A stretch of DNA of 64,000 nt from Unio delphinus (taxonomy: Eukaryota; Mollusca; Bivalvia; Unionida; Unionidae), in NCBI GenBank assembly GCA_029339505.1, contig JAQISU010000171.1:1110001-1174000 (forward strand), read 5' to 3'. Position 1 is the stretch's first letter. Every line of letters starts with the position of its first letter. Below are positions 42,946-56,100 of the stretch, in pieces. The translations under genes were made by a program, and so were the position numbers. The notes under the pieces were generated by a model. It worked only from the letters and a program-made list of their open reading frames with translations, ran no database searches and had not been told where the DNA came from.

Positions 42946-44895
42946 AACATACAATTTTTATTTTATTTAATTATATCACAACACAACATACAATGTAATT
43001 TAATTATATTATATAGCACAACATTAACTTAATTTAATTATATCACAGTACAACATACAACTTAATTTAATTATATTATATAGCACAACATTAACTTAAT
43101 TTAATTATATCACAGTACAACATACAACTTAATTTAATTATATTATATAGCACAACATTAACTTAATTTAATTATATCACAGCACAAAATACAATATAAT
43201 TTAATTCTCTCACAGCACCACATCCAATTTTATTTTATTCGAAGCATTAGCTTAATTTAATTCTATCACAGCACAACATTATCTTAATTTAATTATATTA
43301 CAGGACAAAAATTAACTTAATTTAGTTCCATCACACCACAACCTACAATTTAATTTAATTCTCTCACAGCACAAAATACAATTTAATTTAATTATATTAT
43401 AGCACGATATTAACTTTATTTACTTATATCGCACCACAACATACAATTTAATTTCATTATATTATAGCACATTGACTTAATTTACTTATATCACACCACA
43501 ACATACAATTTAATTTAATTATATTATATCACGACATTAACTTAATTTACTTATATCACAGCACAAAATACAATTTAATTTAATTATATTATAGCACGAT
43601 ATTAACTTTATTTACTTATATCGCACCACAACATACAATTTAATTTCATTATATTATAGCACATTGACTTAATTTACTTATATCACACCACAACATACAA
43701 TTTAATTTAATTATATTATATCACGACATTAACTTAATTTACTTATATCACACCACAACATACAATTTAATTTAATTATATTATATCACGACATTAACTT
43801 AATTTACTTATATCACACCACAACATACAATTTAATTTAATTATATTATATCACGACATTAACTTTATTTACTTATATCACACCACAACATACAATTTAA
43901 TTTAATTATATTATAGCACGATATTAACTTTATTTACTTATATCGCACCACAACATACAATTTAATTTCATTATATTATAGCACATTGACTTAATTTACT
44001 TATATCACACCACAACATACAATTTAATTTAATTATATTATATCACGACATTAACTTAATTTACTTATATCACAGCACAAAATACAATTTAATTTAATTA
44101 TATTATAGCACGATATTAACTTTATTTACTTATATCGCACCACAACATACAATTTAATTTCATTATATTATAGCACATTGACTTAATTTACTTATATCAC
44201 ACCACAACATACAATTTAATTTAATTATATTATATCACGACATTAACTTAATTTACTTATATCACAGCACAAAATACAATTTAATTTAATTATATTATAT
44301 AGCACAACATTAACTTAATTTACTTATATCACACCACAACATACAATTTAACTTAATTATATTATATCACAACATTAACTTAATTTACATATATCACAGC
44401 ACAAAATACAATTTAATTTAATTATATTATATAGCACAACATTAACTTAATTTACTTATATCACACCACAACATACAATTTAACCTAATTATATTATATC
44501 ACAACATTAACTTAATTTACATATATCACAGCACAAAATACAATTTAACTTAATTATATTATATCACAACATTAACTTAATTTACATATATCACAGCACA
44601 AAATACAATTTAATTTAATTATATTATATAGCACAACATTAACTTAATTTACATATATCACAGCACAAAATACAATTTAATTTAATTATATTATATAGCA
44701 CAACATTAACTTAATTTACTTATATCACACCACAACATACAATTTAACTTAATTATATTATATCACAACATTAACTTAATTTACATATATCACAGCACAA
44801 AATACAATTTAATTTAATTATATTGTATAGCACAACATTAACTTAATTTACTTATATCACACCACAATATACAATTTTATTTAACGTATCCTATG
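42946..44895. repeat. ~65-bp AT-rich tandem array
   Basis: About 30 units with CACAACATACAATTTAATTT, AATTATATTATA and CATTAACTTAATTTACTTAT. The period is 65 bp in the homogeneous centre (unit starts 43681, 43746, 43811). Subfamilies (CACCACAAC / CAGCACAAAA; TATCACGACA / TATAGCACAACA) alternate in blocks, indicating higher-order duplication. Confidence 0.95.
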
Positions 44896-45007
44896 GACAG
44901 CATAGAATGCAATATTATCTTAATAATTTAGACTGCAAAACACTAACCTAATAGAGCACAACATGCAATTTTAATTAACTTAATTCTTTTGATTGCACAA
45001 TGCATAC

Positions 45008-45066
45008 ACGGGGCCTTATCTACGTTAGGGTTAGGGTTAGGGTTTGGGTTAGGCCTTATCTACGTT
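45008..45066 (+). repeat. short interstitial telomere-like tract
   Basis: Four TTAGGG-type units with one TTTGGG variant at about 45025-45052 are flanked on both sides by a direct repeat GGCCTTATCTACGTT (45012-45026 and 45051-45065). Confidence 0.85.
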
Positions 45067-45700
45067 CAACAGACCAACATTCCTTCCCACTATATCACCT
45101 GGCGGGTGCTGTATTGCTCTCTACATGGATTGATTTTGGGGGAGTATGTGTTTGTCTGTTGAAGTTCGAGCAAATAATGGAAGGACCCCCAATAATAAAA
45201 CGGGTAATATGCTTAATAATCTAGAAATTCAAAAGTGCTCACACAATGGGCGTCGCTTATTTGCAGTTTGTATGTTTAATAATTATTATCGTGACGAATT
45301 CTAGATGAAACAAGAAACAAGATAGATTCATAAAATAAGGATAATGTTTCACCACAAAAAGCCAAAAAAGAAGCAGTAAAAAATGTTTATTTAAAAGTAA
45401 AACTAGTGGTAAAATAAAAGACAATTATTTATTCTTTCTACACACAGTCATGATAGAGAGGGACTATATTATTAGACCTAATCCAATGACTGTTGTTGTT
45501 GTAGGGTTTAACGCCATTTTTCAGCACATGATAGGTTATACATGGCGGCCAGTATTATTGGTGGAGAAAGAACCCGGGAAAACCCCCGGAAAGAACCACC
45601 GATCCACGAAAAGGTACTGGCATGCATTCGCACATATCTACAATGGCTTAATCTGAGACTCAAACCCACGCAGATAGAGGTGAGATGGCAGTGATCCGTA
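45067..45700. other. unique sequence with a possible old SINE
   Basis: The 45510-45700 stretch (GATAGGTTATACATGGCGGC, GAACCCGGGAAAACCCCCGG, and on the - strand a B-box-like GTGGGTTTGAGTCTC near 45658) looks like a tRNA-derived repeat in - orientation. It shares phrases with 18145-18330. Confidence 0.4.
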
Positions 45701-45714
45701 ACGGAGAGCGCTTT

Positions 45715-46400
45715 TTTTCTTTCTTTATTAAAAAAATCATTGTATACAATATACAAGTTAAAAGTACAATGTCATTATGTACATAGTAGTTAGTGATGCT
45801 ATATTAGAAAACATTAATTCTACAATAGGATAAACAATTTCTCCTCTACTATTCTCAATAACGGATTATCTTGTAAAAAAAACATTTTGTAAACAGAGAC
45901 GGATTCTTTTCTTTGTAATGTTGTAATGTTGATACGTGTACAATATGTATTTCCTAGTCAAATATTGAAACAATCTTTCTACGTCTATTTTTTCCCCAAT
46001 AGCGACATGCTGTTTCGTCTTTTGTAAATGCACAATCGAGCAATGCTTAGAATGTAATTCAAAAAATAACCATTGACTGATTTTGTTTTTTTTTTCTCAT
46101 AACCTATCATGAGCATTTGTTCAAATGAGTTGCTATTAAGAACACCAACTCTACACTTTTTGAAAAGAATCTCAACTATATACACAACATAATTCATAAA
46201 AGAGCTTAATTCAGGACATTTCAAAAACATGTGTAATAAATCTTCTGTTTCCAACTGACATACTGGACATAAGTCATCATCAACTTTGCCATAGTATTTC
46301 AGTCTTTCTTTAGTAAATATTATATTGTTCATTATTCTGTAATCCAAATCTATACAATCTGGGGTCCTGAAAGGTAAGTGAATCAATTTCCAGTAGTTAA
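45715..46400 (-). mobile_element. 5'-truncated LINE ORF2 end with Cys/His cluster
   Basis: The - strand frame 46386-45985 has a reverse transcriptase C-terminal zinc cluster (DDDLCPVCQLETEDLLHMFL, with C-P-x-C and H/C spacing). The preceding DYRIMNNIIFTKERLKYYG and following helices are typical of a LINE ORF2 end. Coding-like sequence continues to about 45830 across a frame change, and the element ends near a T-rich tail at 45711-45730 (A-rich on the element strand). It is not related to the LINE at 10052. Strongly truncated, not autonomous. Confidence 0.75.
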
Positions 46401-46950
46401 TCTTTTACAAACTAAATAGTTGACCACTCGGCCACTCGGTGCCCCTTTGACTGTCATTCATGATAAATTTATCTCTGGTATAATAAGTTATGTTTCCCAT
46501 AGAGTTATAATATACTCAGTAAGATACCTTTGTTTTAAAGTACCGATTTGGTTACCTTCAGCAACACGATGGCGAGAAAACCATCCCAAAAATATAATTT
46601 ATTTATGAACGAATAGAATACAGGTAGATAACTCTAATCGCCCAAAGTGTCCTTGACAAAGTTATCTCCCTTATTTATGCTGTAATTTGTGACTCCATCG
46701 ATAAAATCTTCAGATTTAGTGATGCAGAACATACATATTATAAATAAATATTAATATAATAAATAATTATAAATATTTATAGTACTAGTAGCAACTACCG
46801 GAGATATCTTCCTTCAACAATAATGAAATCTAATATTTGTGTTTGTTATATTTCTTCGAGAATGCAGATCTGGTATTATTATTTGCGACACGTTGTACAG
46901 AAGTTATGCAAATATCATAATATTTGCCAGCTCCATTCGATTATAAAAAC
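46401..46950. other. unique sequence, nothing recognised
   Basis: AT-rich with no supported gene. The join to copy 3 is at about 46905-46955. Confidence 0.45.
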
Positions 46951-46954
46951 ATGA

Positions 46955-48925
46955 TATCACTCAATATGCTTGCATCTTATCCCGGATGTTTTCTTGGAAT
47001 GGGAGAGTTTTGTACATTTTAATAAATGTGGACCTCGAACGCACGAGATGAACAGTATCGATAAACGGACCTTTGCCGGATTTTGAAATTATTAGCATTT
47101 GTTGTAAGTGAAGTAACTGATTCACCGAAACAAGTTTGGTTATCACAACAAAAGAACTATTCTGATGATGTACATCATGATATAACCGATTACGAAAATA
47201 AAATCGCAAAAGATCTCGGCAGAAAAATAATCGGCAAATTTACTCAAGAAGGATATGATCATAAACGACATTATACAAAATTGATTATAGACGATGCTGA
47301 GTTAGATTTTATAATTGTTTATACAACGAAACAAAAATACGTTTATAAGTCGAAATATTGTTAAAATATCAGACTGAACTAAATTAGACACAATTGTGAG
47401 TTATATTGAAGGTGAGTAACCGCAGTTTAGTCACTTAAGATTTTTAATAGTTGCGTACATTTCGAGAAATTGGTTATCGATGATATTGTTTCTGAGTTTG
47501 CAGTCAGAGTTGCCACAGATTCGTTTTATATTTATTTACATTTATTTATATTTATTATTTTCTTATAAAAAAAATATTCAGGATAGCTAAAGCAAATACA
47601 TACACTTAAACATCATGGGGTGAAAATGAAACAAGAAAATATACTTAGCTATTCTGAATCCACCGACGTTGAAATTAACGACATTTATTAAAAGAAATTG
47701 CATAATATCACAATTCTCATCAGCACCATCTGTATATGATTCAGTGACTAGACAAAAGACTGTTTATCTAAATGGAACAGGAGGTTGCGATAAAACAACT
47801 CGTGTGATTGAAATATATCGACAGAGTTCGTCACACTCTGCTGATATGATTCTTTTAACCCACACGCACAGACTCGCACGAGAAATGTGCGAACGAGAAG
47901 GGAAATCTTGTACTTATCACAAATTGTTTAGATGGAAAGGAGATATATGGGCTCCTTAACGAATGGGTGAGAAATATATTCCAATGATCATCATTTGGGA
48001 TAAAATATTGCACAGTATCACAAGAAACACTAAAAATATTTCTTGACTGGCTGTTGTTGACGAATACTGCAGCAATAATGTGTGGTGATCATTGTCGCTT
48101 TTTGTTGGATTATCTCTGCACGAATGGTTGAAAAAGTTAGAAGATTCCTATAAAGAAATAACTGATGATCATAGAGCGCTTGATCCATAATTAAGAGAGT
48201 TTAAGAAATTATTCAAACTGCAACTGAATAAAATCAGTGTGAAATAATGCGTTAGATAATTTCAGAAACTACGATTAACAACTTTTGGAATTTATGGAGA
48301 CCAGATGATTTGATAGTTGCAAGTAGAAAGATTGTTCGTGATACACTTCAACAGACATTATTTCAGTTACAACAAGAGAAGTTTTCAGAATTGCCTGTAC
48401 CAGTATGTTATCTCCCATCAGATACACGCAAAGAAAATATAGACGTTGATATACCAGGATCATTAACAGAGTCAAGGAGGAAACACGAAGCGCATTAGCT
48501 ATGGGCACTTCGATATGTTATAACGATCGCAAGGATTAATCATTTCTGATACAAATATGTGGATTATTAATGACTTTTCAAATTTAGTTTATCTCGCAGT
48601 GTCTCGAGTCAGAAGAATATCTCAGCTGAGGTGGGTTATCATAGCGGAAAATAATAATCAAACTCGAAAAATAAATGATGATATAGAAAGAAAATAATTA
48701 AACAATGTGACAAACAAATAACCGTGACTTCAATCTCGATGTTGAATTTTTAATGCCATTAAAACAACAGCAAAATAACCATTGTGAAAGCTGTAACACA
48801 GTAATGTTGTGGTACAAAATTCTTAATAATCCAAGAAAATTTACCGTAGACAGAATTAACAGTAGCCTTGGTCATACACGCGAAAATATGATGCTGACCT
48901 GTCTTGAATGAAATGGACGTAAGGG
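46955..48925 (+). pseudogene. polymerase-helicase-HNH fusion, copy 3, relic
   Basis: Recognisable blocks in order are: motif-A region MISLNMLASYPGCFLGMGE (46952-47010), KDLGRKIIGKFTQ (47211), motif C RVATDSFYI (47505), a helicase start with mutated Walker A GTGGCDKTTRV (47778), HTHRLAREM and YHKLFRWKG (47865-47940). Then come damaged Walker B, a VASRKIVRDTLQQTL block (48313), SNLVYLAVSRVRRIS (48582) and an HNH Cys cluster NNHCESCNTVML (48778) with FTVDRI and MLTCLE. A TGA follows LTCLE where a Cys is expected. It is the most divergent copy, with many stops and deletions. It confirms that the HNH domain follows the helicase. Confidence 0.8.
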
Positions 48926-48934
48926 TTCTGACGT

Positions 48935-49100
48935 TTTACCACTTTCGTTCTACCACGCTCTTTTTCTACCACTTTCAACTTCACCAGGTTCACATAAATA
49001 TCTTACAGTAACAGCACCTAGTACTGGTTGTTTTGAAAATTCATGTCGCTGTACATGTATTGTTATGTGTTTTACCGAATAATCGCTAAATGTTTTACCA
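48935..49100 (-). pseudogene. copy-3 integrase C-terminal fragment
   Basis: The - strand reads QPVLGAVTVRYLCEPGEVES, matching the ILGSNITVRYLYEPGELEG stretch of copy 1. It lies convergent with the helicase-HNH end, as in copies 1 and 2. It is cut at about 49100, where Gypsy-like sequence starts. Confidence 0.8.
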
Positions 49101-49104
49101 GGTA

Positions 49105-49440
49105 TTGCTTTAGATGACTACATCATCAATTTAAGCATAACAATTATCTAGACCAGAGGTGATCATATCCAATAGACGTTGAAAAGTACTTGGTGAACAT
49201 TTCATCCCAAACGACATCACTCTATATTGATAAAGTCCATCTGGAGTCACAAATGCCGAAATATCCTTTACTCCTTCCGTTTCAGAAGGTTAAATGTGGT
49301 GACATACTTGGTATTTCCAATTTTATCAATGTCGTCATTCGAATCTTGGTAATGGAAATTAATGTGTTTTAGTCGCACTGTTCACCTATCTATAATCAGT
49401 GCACATACGGAAATTTGTGTCTTCCTTCGGAACAAGTTGT
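49105..49440 (-). mobile_element. Gypsy (Ty3) reverse transcriptase fragment
   Basis: The - strand has LVPKEDTNFRMCTDYR, FPLPRFEDDIDKIGNTKYV (across a frame change), SAFVTPDGLYQYRVMSFGMK and the catalytic-site region with a TAA before IDDVV. These are the classic motifs of Ty3/Gypsy reverse transcriptase fingers and palm. Only about 110 residues survive and no LTR is visible. It abuts the copy-3 integrase fragment. Confidence 0.8.
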
Positions 49441-49640
49441 TACGTATATCGATAACGCGTGTGAATGTTGTTTGAATGTCTTGAAAGGTATGATACATTG
49501 TCTCCACACCAACAAGAATGCTTAGCCAAACATCAACACGTTAATAGTCCAAAAGAAAAGACACAAATGCCCATGCGTCAGAAGAAAAGATGTTGATGTA
49601 GCCCACACGGAGGAATTTACCTATGATATTAAGACATATT
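49441..49640. other. unassigned spacer
   Basis: No coding or repeat feature recognised between the Gypsy and LINE fragments. Confidence 0.4.
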
Positions 49641-49644
49641 GTCA

Positions 49645-50481
49645 AATAAATAAGGGTCGCCATACTGGTAGGACTATTGGGAGGTATTTTACCCATGGGT
49701 CCAAAATAAAAGGATCAAAAAGATAAAAGGGATGATCTATGACACTTGAGAGTGGCTGAGTGTATATAATGAAGAGAACAGGACAAAGAAAAGATCCCTG
49801 TCGAACACGACAACATAGATCAACTGGGTTGGAATTTATTCCATTTGCAGATACAGTTTGTGTTCTGTTCACTAAGTAGGACTTGAACCACTGTAAGGCT
49901 GAATTGTTTGTGAATGCCAAATACACGCTATAGACGATGCAGTAATATATCATGATCTATTGTGTCAAATGCTGCAGACAAATCAAGGAGGGTAAGAAAT
50001 GTAATCTTTCCGCTATCCAATGCAGAGAGAACGTCATAAATACTTTCAGAAGAGTAGTTTTAGTACTGTGGCAAGGGCGATATGCAGACTGTACATTGCA
50101 TTAAAAACTGTTTGAATTCAAATGAGATACATGTTGGGTTAGAACAAATTTTTCTAAGATTTTTTTATATGAATGGGAGATTATAAACTGGGGGGTAGTT
50201 CTTTAAATTGTTATGGTCAAGTGTTGGCTTCTTCAGCAGAGGCTTTACGATTACAGTTTTGAAAAAGGAAGGGAATTCCCCCGATGAGGAAGAGATATTA
50301 ATAACATCACGATTTTCTGTACTAAATCCATGGAGACAGGTTCAAATGCTCCTAAAGGTTGTCGCTGAAATAAACTCTGTTTTGTAAATGTATCGCATAT
50401 AGATGCGTCAGTCCAGAGTCCATAACATTTAGCAAAATCAATCAACAGACCAAAGTATTCGGACGTATCAATCATGGCCAT
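49645..50481 (-). mobile_element. LINE reverse transcriptase fragment
   Basis: The 50481-50251 frame (FEPVSMDLVQKIVM) and the 49953-49642 frame (ALQWFKSYLVNRTQTVSANG, then PVDLCCRVRQGSFLCPVLFI) are parts of a non-LTR reverse transcriptase. The second carries the QGS..CPVLF palm motif. Between them a degraded stretch contains KILEKFVLTQHVSHLNSNS and QSAYRPCHSTKTTLLKV. The catalytic FADD block is replaced by unrelated sequence after about 49740. Decayed and truncated at both ends. Confidence 0.85.
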
Positions 50482-50583
50482 CCATTCATTGGGGAAAATG
50501 TGAGGGGGGAGGACACTTTACCTATAAAAATGTTTTGGTCTATATCGCCATTAAACGTAATAGCTGAACACTACTTTTGTGTG

Positions 50584-50585
50584 TG

Positions 50586-50624
<39 letters not shown>
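50584..50624. repeat. (CA)n microsatellite
   Basis: About 20 CA dinucleotides. Confidence 0.97.
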
Positions 50625-50626
<2 letters not shown>

Positions 50627-51975
50627 CATCATCCCATGGAACAAAACATTCGCCATCAAGATTGGAAGCCCATGACTTCAAACAAAAGAATCATATGATA
50701 TTATTGCTGATTTTTAAACAGCAATTAGTTGGTTTCTAATTCGCATAATTTTTTAATTGCATAACCATCAGGTGGGAAATAGGTTGAGCATTAGATACTA
50801 GTAGCAAAAGCTGAATGAGTCTTTAAAATTAATGGAGCATTTCTATTGAGAAAAAGAAACATGAAAAAAGAAATAAAATTCCTGCTATGTTATTTAATTT
50901 GGAATAGTTTTAAGTTTGGTAGCAAGAAGTCAGTTATGTGAGAACCGATTCAACACCATCTTATTTGTATACATAATTGAATGATTAAATTTTAGATATG
51001 TTAAGTATATTTTTTAAGTGCATTTAAAAATATGGAAAAACAATTTAAGAAAAATAAAATTCTGTAATATATATATATATATATATTTATATATTTACAA
51101 ATATTGGTATTGTATGAAATAATGATTCCAGTTATATAAGTGATAATCATACGAGGAAACAGTGCAAAAGTATCCCCATTTCCAGTGTTTTTGTACTTCT
51201 CCATTCAAAATCGAAACCAGCAGCGAGTGTACCTAATTACTATAATTAGGAACAATATCGGGCCTTTCTATGAAAACAAGTTTCATACATACACGGCCTT
51301 GCGGCTATATATAACGTTGCGTAAACTCCACGAGGTTCATGGATTAAGTTTGTTTCCCTGAGCAACGATGACTCATACTCGCCTGACTGTCAAAGTTGCT
51401 AAAAATAGGTTATGACGGGCATTTACTCCTCCAAGACTATGTGCTTCATGGCGGATTACTGTCCTTTAGAACATGAAATTTCCTAGCATGTTCTTTGTCA
51501 ATTTCCGGTAACTTCGTCTACTGCCGCTTCAAATAAAAAAAAAATAAAGTACAACTAGTTCTGATGTAAGTAAATCAGATTATGGAAAAATTGCTAAAAT
51601 TTGCAGCAATCAATAATCATTTGATGTTCTTAAATGAACTACACTAAAATAATAATTCTTATAAGGGTGGGGTGGGTAAGACCCAATACTTATTTTAAAA
51701 AAAACAATCTTGCCTCAGCTTCTAAAAGTAAGCTCAGAAAGAACTAAATTACACCCATTATAAAAGAAACAAACATCCTGGTTTGCAAGAAAACCCAGCC
51801 CTACTTCCATCCTTGCCCTAACCGAAATTAAATAGTCGAACCAAAATCCCTCAAAGTTCTGAAATGAGAAAGCACAAATGAATCGTAAAAGACAATTGGT
51901 GAGAAAGAAAAACCACGGAAAGACAGGAAACTCGCTACCTATGCCATCAATTATCACCCGTTATAAATTGTTATG
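50625..51975. other. unique sequence, nothing recognised
   Basis: A short (TA)n run near 51067-51092 is the only structured part. No gene or known repeat is supported. Confidence 0.45.
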
Positions 51976-51979
51976 TCGG

Positions 51980-52650
51980 GAAACTGGAAACTTTGGAAAT
52001 CATAATACACATTTTCCCTATTGTTATACAAGGAGATTGGAAACTCCATACATTGGCAATAACAACACACATTCCATATTGTTATACAGGGAGATTGGAA
52101 ACTCCATACACTGGCAATAACAACACACATTCCCTATTGTTATACAGGGAGATTGGAAACTCCATACATTGGCAACAACATACATTCTCTATTATTATAC
52201 AGGGAGATTGGAAACTCCATACATTGGCAATAACATACATTCCCTATTGTTATACAGGGAGATTGAAAACTCCATACATTGGCAATAACAACACACATTC
52301 CCTATTGTTATACAGGGAGATTGGAAACTCCATACATTGGCAATAACAACACACATTCCATATTGTTATACAGGGAGATTGGAAACTCCATACACTGGCA
52401 ATAACAACACACATTCCCTATTGTTATACAGGGAGATTGGAAACTCCATACATTGGCAACAACATACATTCTCTATTATTATACAGGGAGATTGGAAACT
52501 CCATACATTGGCAATAACATACATTCCCTATTGTTATACAGGGAGATTGAAAACTCCATACATTGGCAATAACAACACACATTCCCTATTGTTATACAGG
52601 GAGATTGGAAACTCCATACATTGGCAATAACATACATTCCCTACTAGTAT
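51980..52650. repeat. 55-58 bp minisatellite with 284-bp higher-order repeat
   Basis: About 11 units with AGGGAGATTGGAAACTCCAT, ACATTGGCAATAACA and CATTCCCTATTGTTATAC. The order of variants (ATTCCATATT at 52071 and again at 52355) shows that a block of about five units was duplicated as a whole with a 284-bp offset. Confidence 0.95.
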
Positions 52651-52854
52651 AAAAGGAGACTGGAACATCCGAATCTTGTCAATCATGTATCAATCGTGTG
52701 CTGTTCTTACAAAAACAAACTGAAAGCTCCCTACCTGGTACTTCATATATCACCTGTTCTATATTGTCATTATGTCGCAACATAATGTGTGCGCATGAGT
52801 GTAATTTGAATTTTTAACGTTACTTGTCCAAATTTTCAATCATATCGCAAAGAC

Positions 52855-53100
52855 GTATGCAGTGTGGCAATGTACAGTAATGTCTAGCACTGGGGCATCA
52901 TGCCACAGACATGTAGCTTGATGTCCCACCCACCCACATTATCCTGACACTAGGGCGACCAGTCCTAACATTGACCTTTTAATGCTGAGCGCCTAGCGAG
53001 GCAGCTGTGATTATCATTTTTGTAAGTCACTGGTATGACTCGACCAGGGATTAAACCCACGACCTATCGCATCCGAGGCGGACGCTCTGCCCAGGGCAAC
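52855..53100 (-). mobile_element. tRNA-derived SINE, inverted copy
   Basis: On the - strand the head has an A-box-like GGGCAGAGCGTCCGCCTCGG and a B-box-like GTGGGTTTAATCCC. It is followed by the same body as the SINE at 11600 (GTCATACCAGTGACTT, CGCTAGGCGCTCAGCATTAA, TGTCAGGATAATGTGGGTGG). Near full length. Confidence 0.85.
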
Positions 53101-56100
53101 TGAAAACTCCCTACCTATCCCATTATGGATATCACGTGATCTCTATTGTTCAATATTGTTATACAAATGAGGTTAAACATAGATTTGTTGAAGGGTTGGA
53201 AAAAAGGCCAACCATTAAAAAATATTGTGGATGACGCTGCTGCTTTCTTAACTTATATTTTCATATTCATAGTATATTGAAAATGCATTATTACTTATTT
53301 TAACTCGATTTTTTTTAAAGTTATCTATTTTGTTGCTTAAAAATAAATGTTAACGAATAGCAAACATGTCTTCTCGCATTCATTTTCTATCTTACTTTAG
53401 ATCACAACATTGCACACAGCCACACACCTTGGATAACACAGTCTCAAACTCAAATCACCACGAGGCCCACACGATAAGTACCTGGTTCAATCGCCGGATG
53501 GCCGCCATCACTGAAACATCTTCCAAAGCGAACGCAGTTCATAAAAAGGTAGCCTGTTGAAACCAGAAAATAAACCATGTAACAATCGAATTTTTATCAG
53601 AACTAGTTATCTGTGTAGAAAAGAAAAAAAAAGGCATTATTATTTGGAAAATTCTGGCTGTCGTTACGGGCCGCAGGAAATAATTCCAAGGCATAGCCAC
53701 CGACAGGATATATTGGCCCTTGGAAATATTTTTTGTAGACGCCTGTGAAGTTTAGATATTGTTTTATTTACTTCGGCGGTGGAACCTTAGACCATTGTGG
53801 ATCCTCGGAAGTTCGTCCTCGTTGTCCTACCCTGTCACCGGCCCTGCACCAATGGCCACTTGTAAGAGACCCGTTGAATTACATCATCACACACAATTAC
53901 ACACTGTGACTACAGCATTATGCAAAATTATATCAGACTTGAAGAGAAAGGTTGGACTTTTTGCTCTTGATATAAGCAAAGGATGAAACGTTAGTAGGGA
54001 AATTATTTTCCAAAATAACAAATTTACAGCAAGCTCCAATCTGTCACCTAGGTAAACACAGATAGGTTTCTAGCTTGAGGGCGCACTTGTTGTGCTTCAC
54101 AACAACAAAGATCCAAACAATAACAACCAACATTGCAACAATAAAAAGGAAGGAATATGCATATTACATTTGAAACCTTCATTTTATTGAATAATGCAAA
54201 TTCAGCGTTATACTGATGCATCTTCATCTCATCCAATTATTTTATTTATATGTCGTCAACTGAATCTGTGTAATTAGCATATTTTCACATGTCAGATAAT
54301 CCGTAACACGTGCCGACCGCCGACAAATAATATTATTGTTTTACAGAAGCTTCGGAAAACGTTATGGACATATCGACGTAATGTCCGTCACCTAGCCATC
54401 TTCTATTAAATGTCATGTACTAAGTTAAAAATCATTATGTGTTCACCACATTTTTTAAATTAATTTTTTTATGGGGTCATCACATTTTTTGTATTTGCTC
54501 TAAAATATTAGCACAGTTCATATGTCGCTATCTCATCAACAATAACTCAGATTTTTTACCACGTCTCTCCTGCCAATGTGTAGGCATGACTCTCATTTCT
54601 GGTGATAGTTTTTTTTTTAGAGTGTATTCCAGTTTTATAATTGTAAGAACGATGTGCATGTTATTTAGAGTGTATTGCAGTTGTATCATTGTAAGAACGC
54701 TGTGCATCAGTGCTCGTTTTGACGCCAGGATACTAAATTCATTATTTTAGCTTACTCGTTCATTTTAGTTTAACCACAGCAACAGGTGACAGATTAATAA
54801 GATACCATCAATTAATTGAGTTTTAACTGACTTTTTCGTAACATTTATTAACATCCGATCAAACATTCCTTTTTTCTCACAATTCCTTTAATGACTTAAA
54901 AATTTAGTTTTGAAAAACACCAGCATACGCTTTGCTGCAGGGGTGATCATTTTTGGCCAAGGCTGGGAGGGAGAGGGGAGGGGAAACTTGTGGTGGTCAA
55001 CTATTAATTTTGCGAATGGGGAGTGAGGGTGGGTGAAGTGCCCCATCCCCTTATCCATATGTGTGAGCGTCCATGATTGCTGAAACTTCGAGAAATTAAA
55101 CATCGCAAGATCTGAAACACACCAGGTTTCACCTACCTATATTAAATTTACCTACATGTACACTAAACAATAACCAGTATCAGCCGGTTGTTCGATCATA
55201 TAACCTACATCGACATTTTTATGAAACGATAATGACTCAAACGTTTAAGTTATTTAACAAATTAGTAAGAGAAAGGAAAGAAAAGAAGTCAAACAATGCT
55301 TAGCACTGATGAGCGCACTTTAAACAAGACCTGATGATAGACAGGCTTTTGCAAATAGTGTCCTGTGCACCATGCCTAGTCGACACTATTTTCTTTCTTT
55401 CAAAATGAGAGACGGGACGAGTGGGTTATGGTGAGCGTAACCATATGCACTCGGCAGATAATCCACAATTTATTTTGTAAACGTCCATAAATGTAGAATT
55501 TTATCAAATGCACATGCAGTTTATTTTATGAATATCTCGGGTCCAAAATAACTTCTTTCGTCTTCCTCTCTTGTCGTAACACCTATCATTTCGTGTAACG
55601 AAACATTAGATAAAGTAATTTATCGACAGAGTAACATTAAATTTTTGTAATTTGTTTAAGCTGAAATGATCAAACACAACAAAGAAACAACAAGAGAAAA
55701 TCAATGAAATGAAAATAAATATTAACAAATGACAAGAAGATCCATAAAATGTACAGAGCTCTCCATACGCAAGAAAAATCCACATTTGTAACTAACTTTT
55801 GTTCCTGTGTGGTTACCTCAGGAAACTGTGTTTACGTTATAATTGATATTATGTTCCACTAAAACTATATAATATTATTTCATACTTTGCTGTCCCTCAT
55901 GCCAGATTTTGTAAAAACAAACGTTAAACGCAAACTGAAAGTAGCCTGGTCTTTACTAAACCATATGTTGACAAAGTCGTCATACGCACCACGACAGAGC
56001 CCAATAGGGGTAAGGGCAGGTCTGGACACACATACGTCACTTGAAATTTGACCATCATCAGATTTTTTCTTTGCACGTGTGTTGGGTATTATACACACTT

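Noticed and set aside
55880..56098. 72-residue frame on the - strand as a gene
   Set aside because: Composition looks protein-like, but there is no family motif, homologous copy or splice context.
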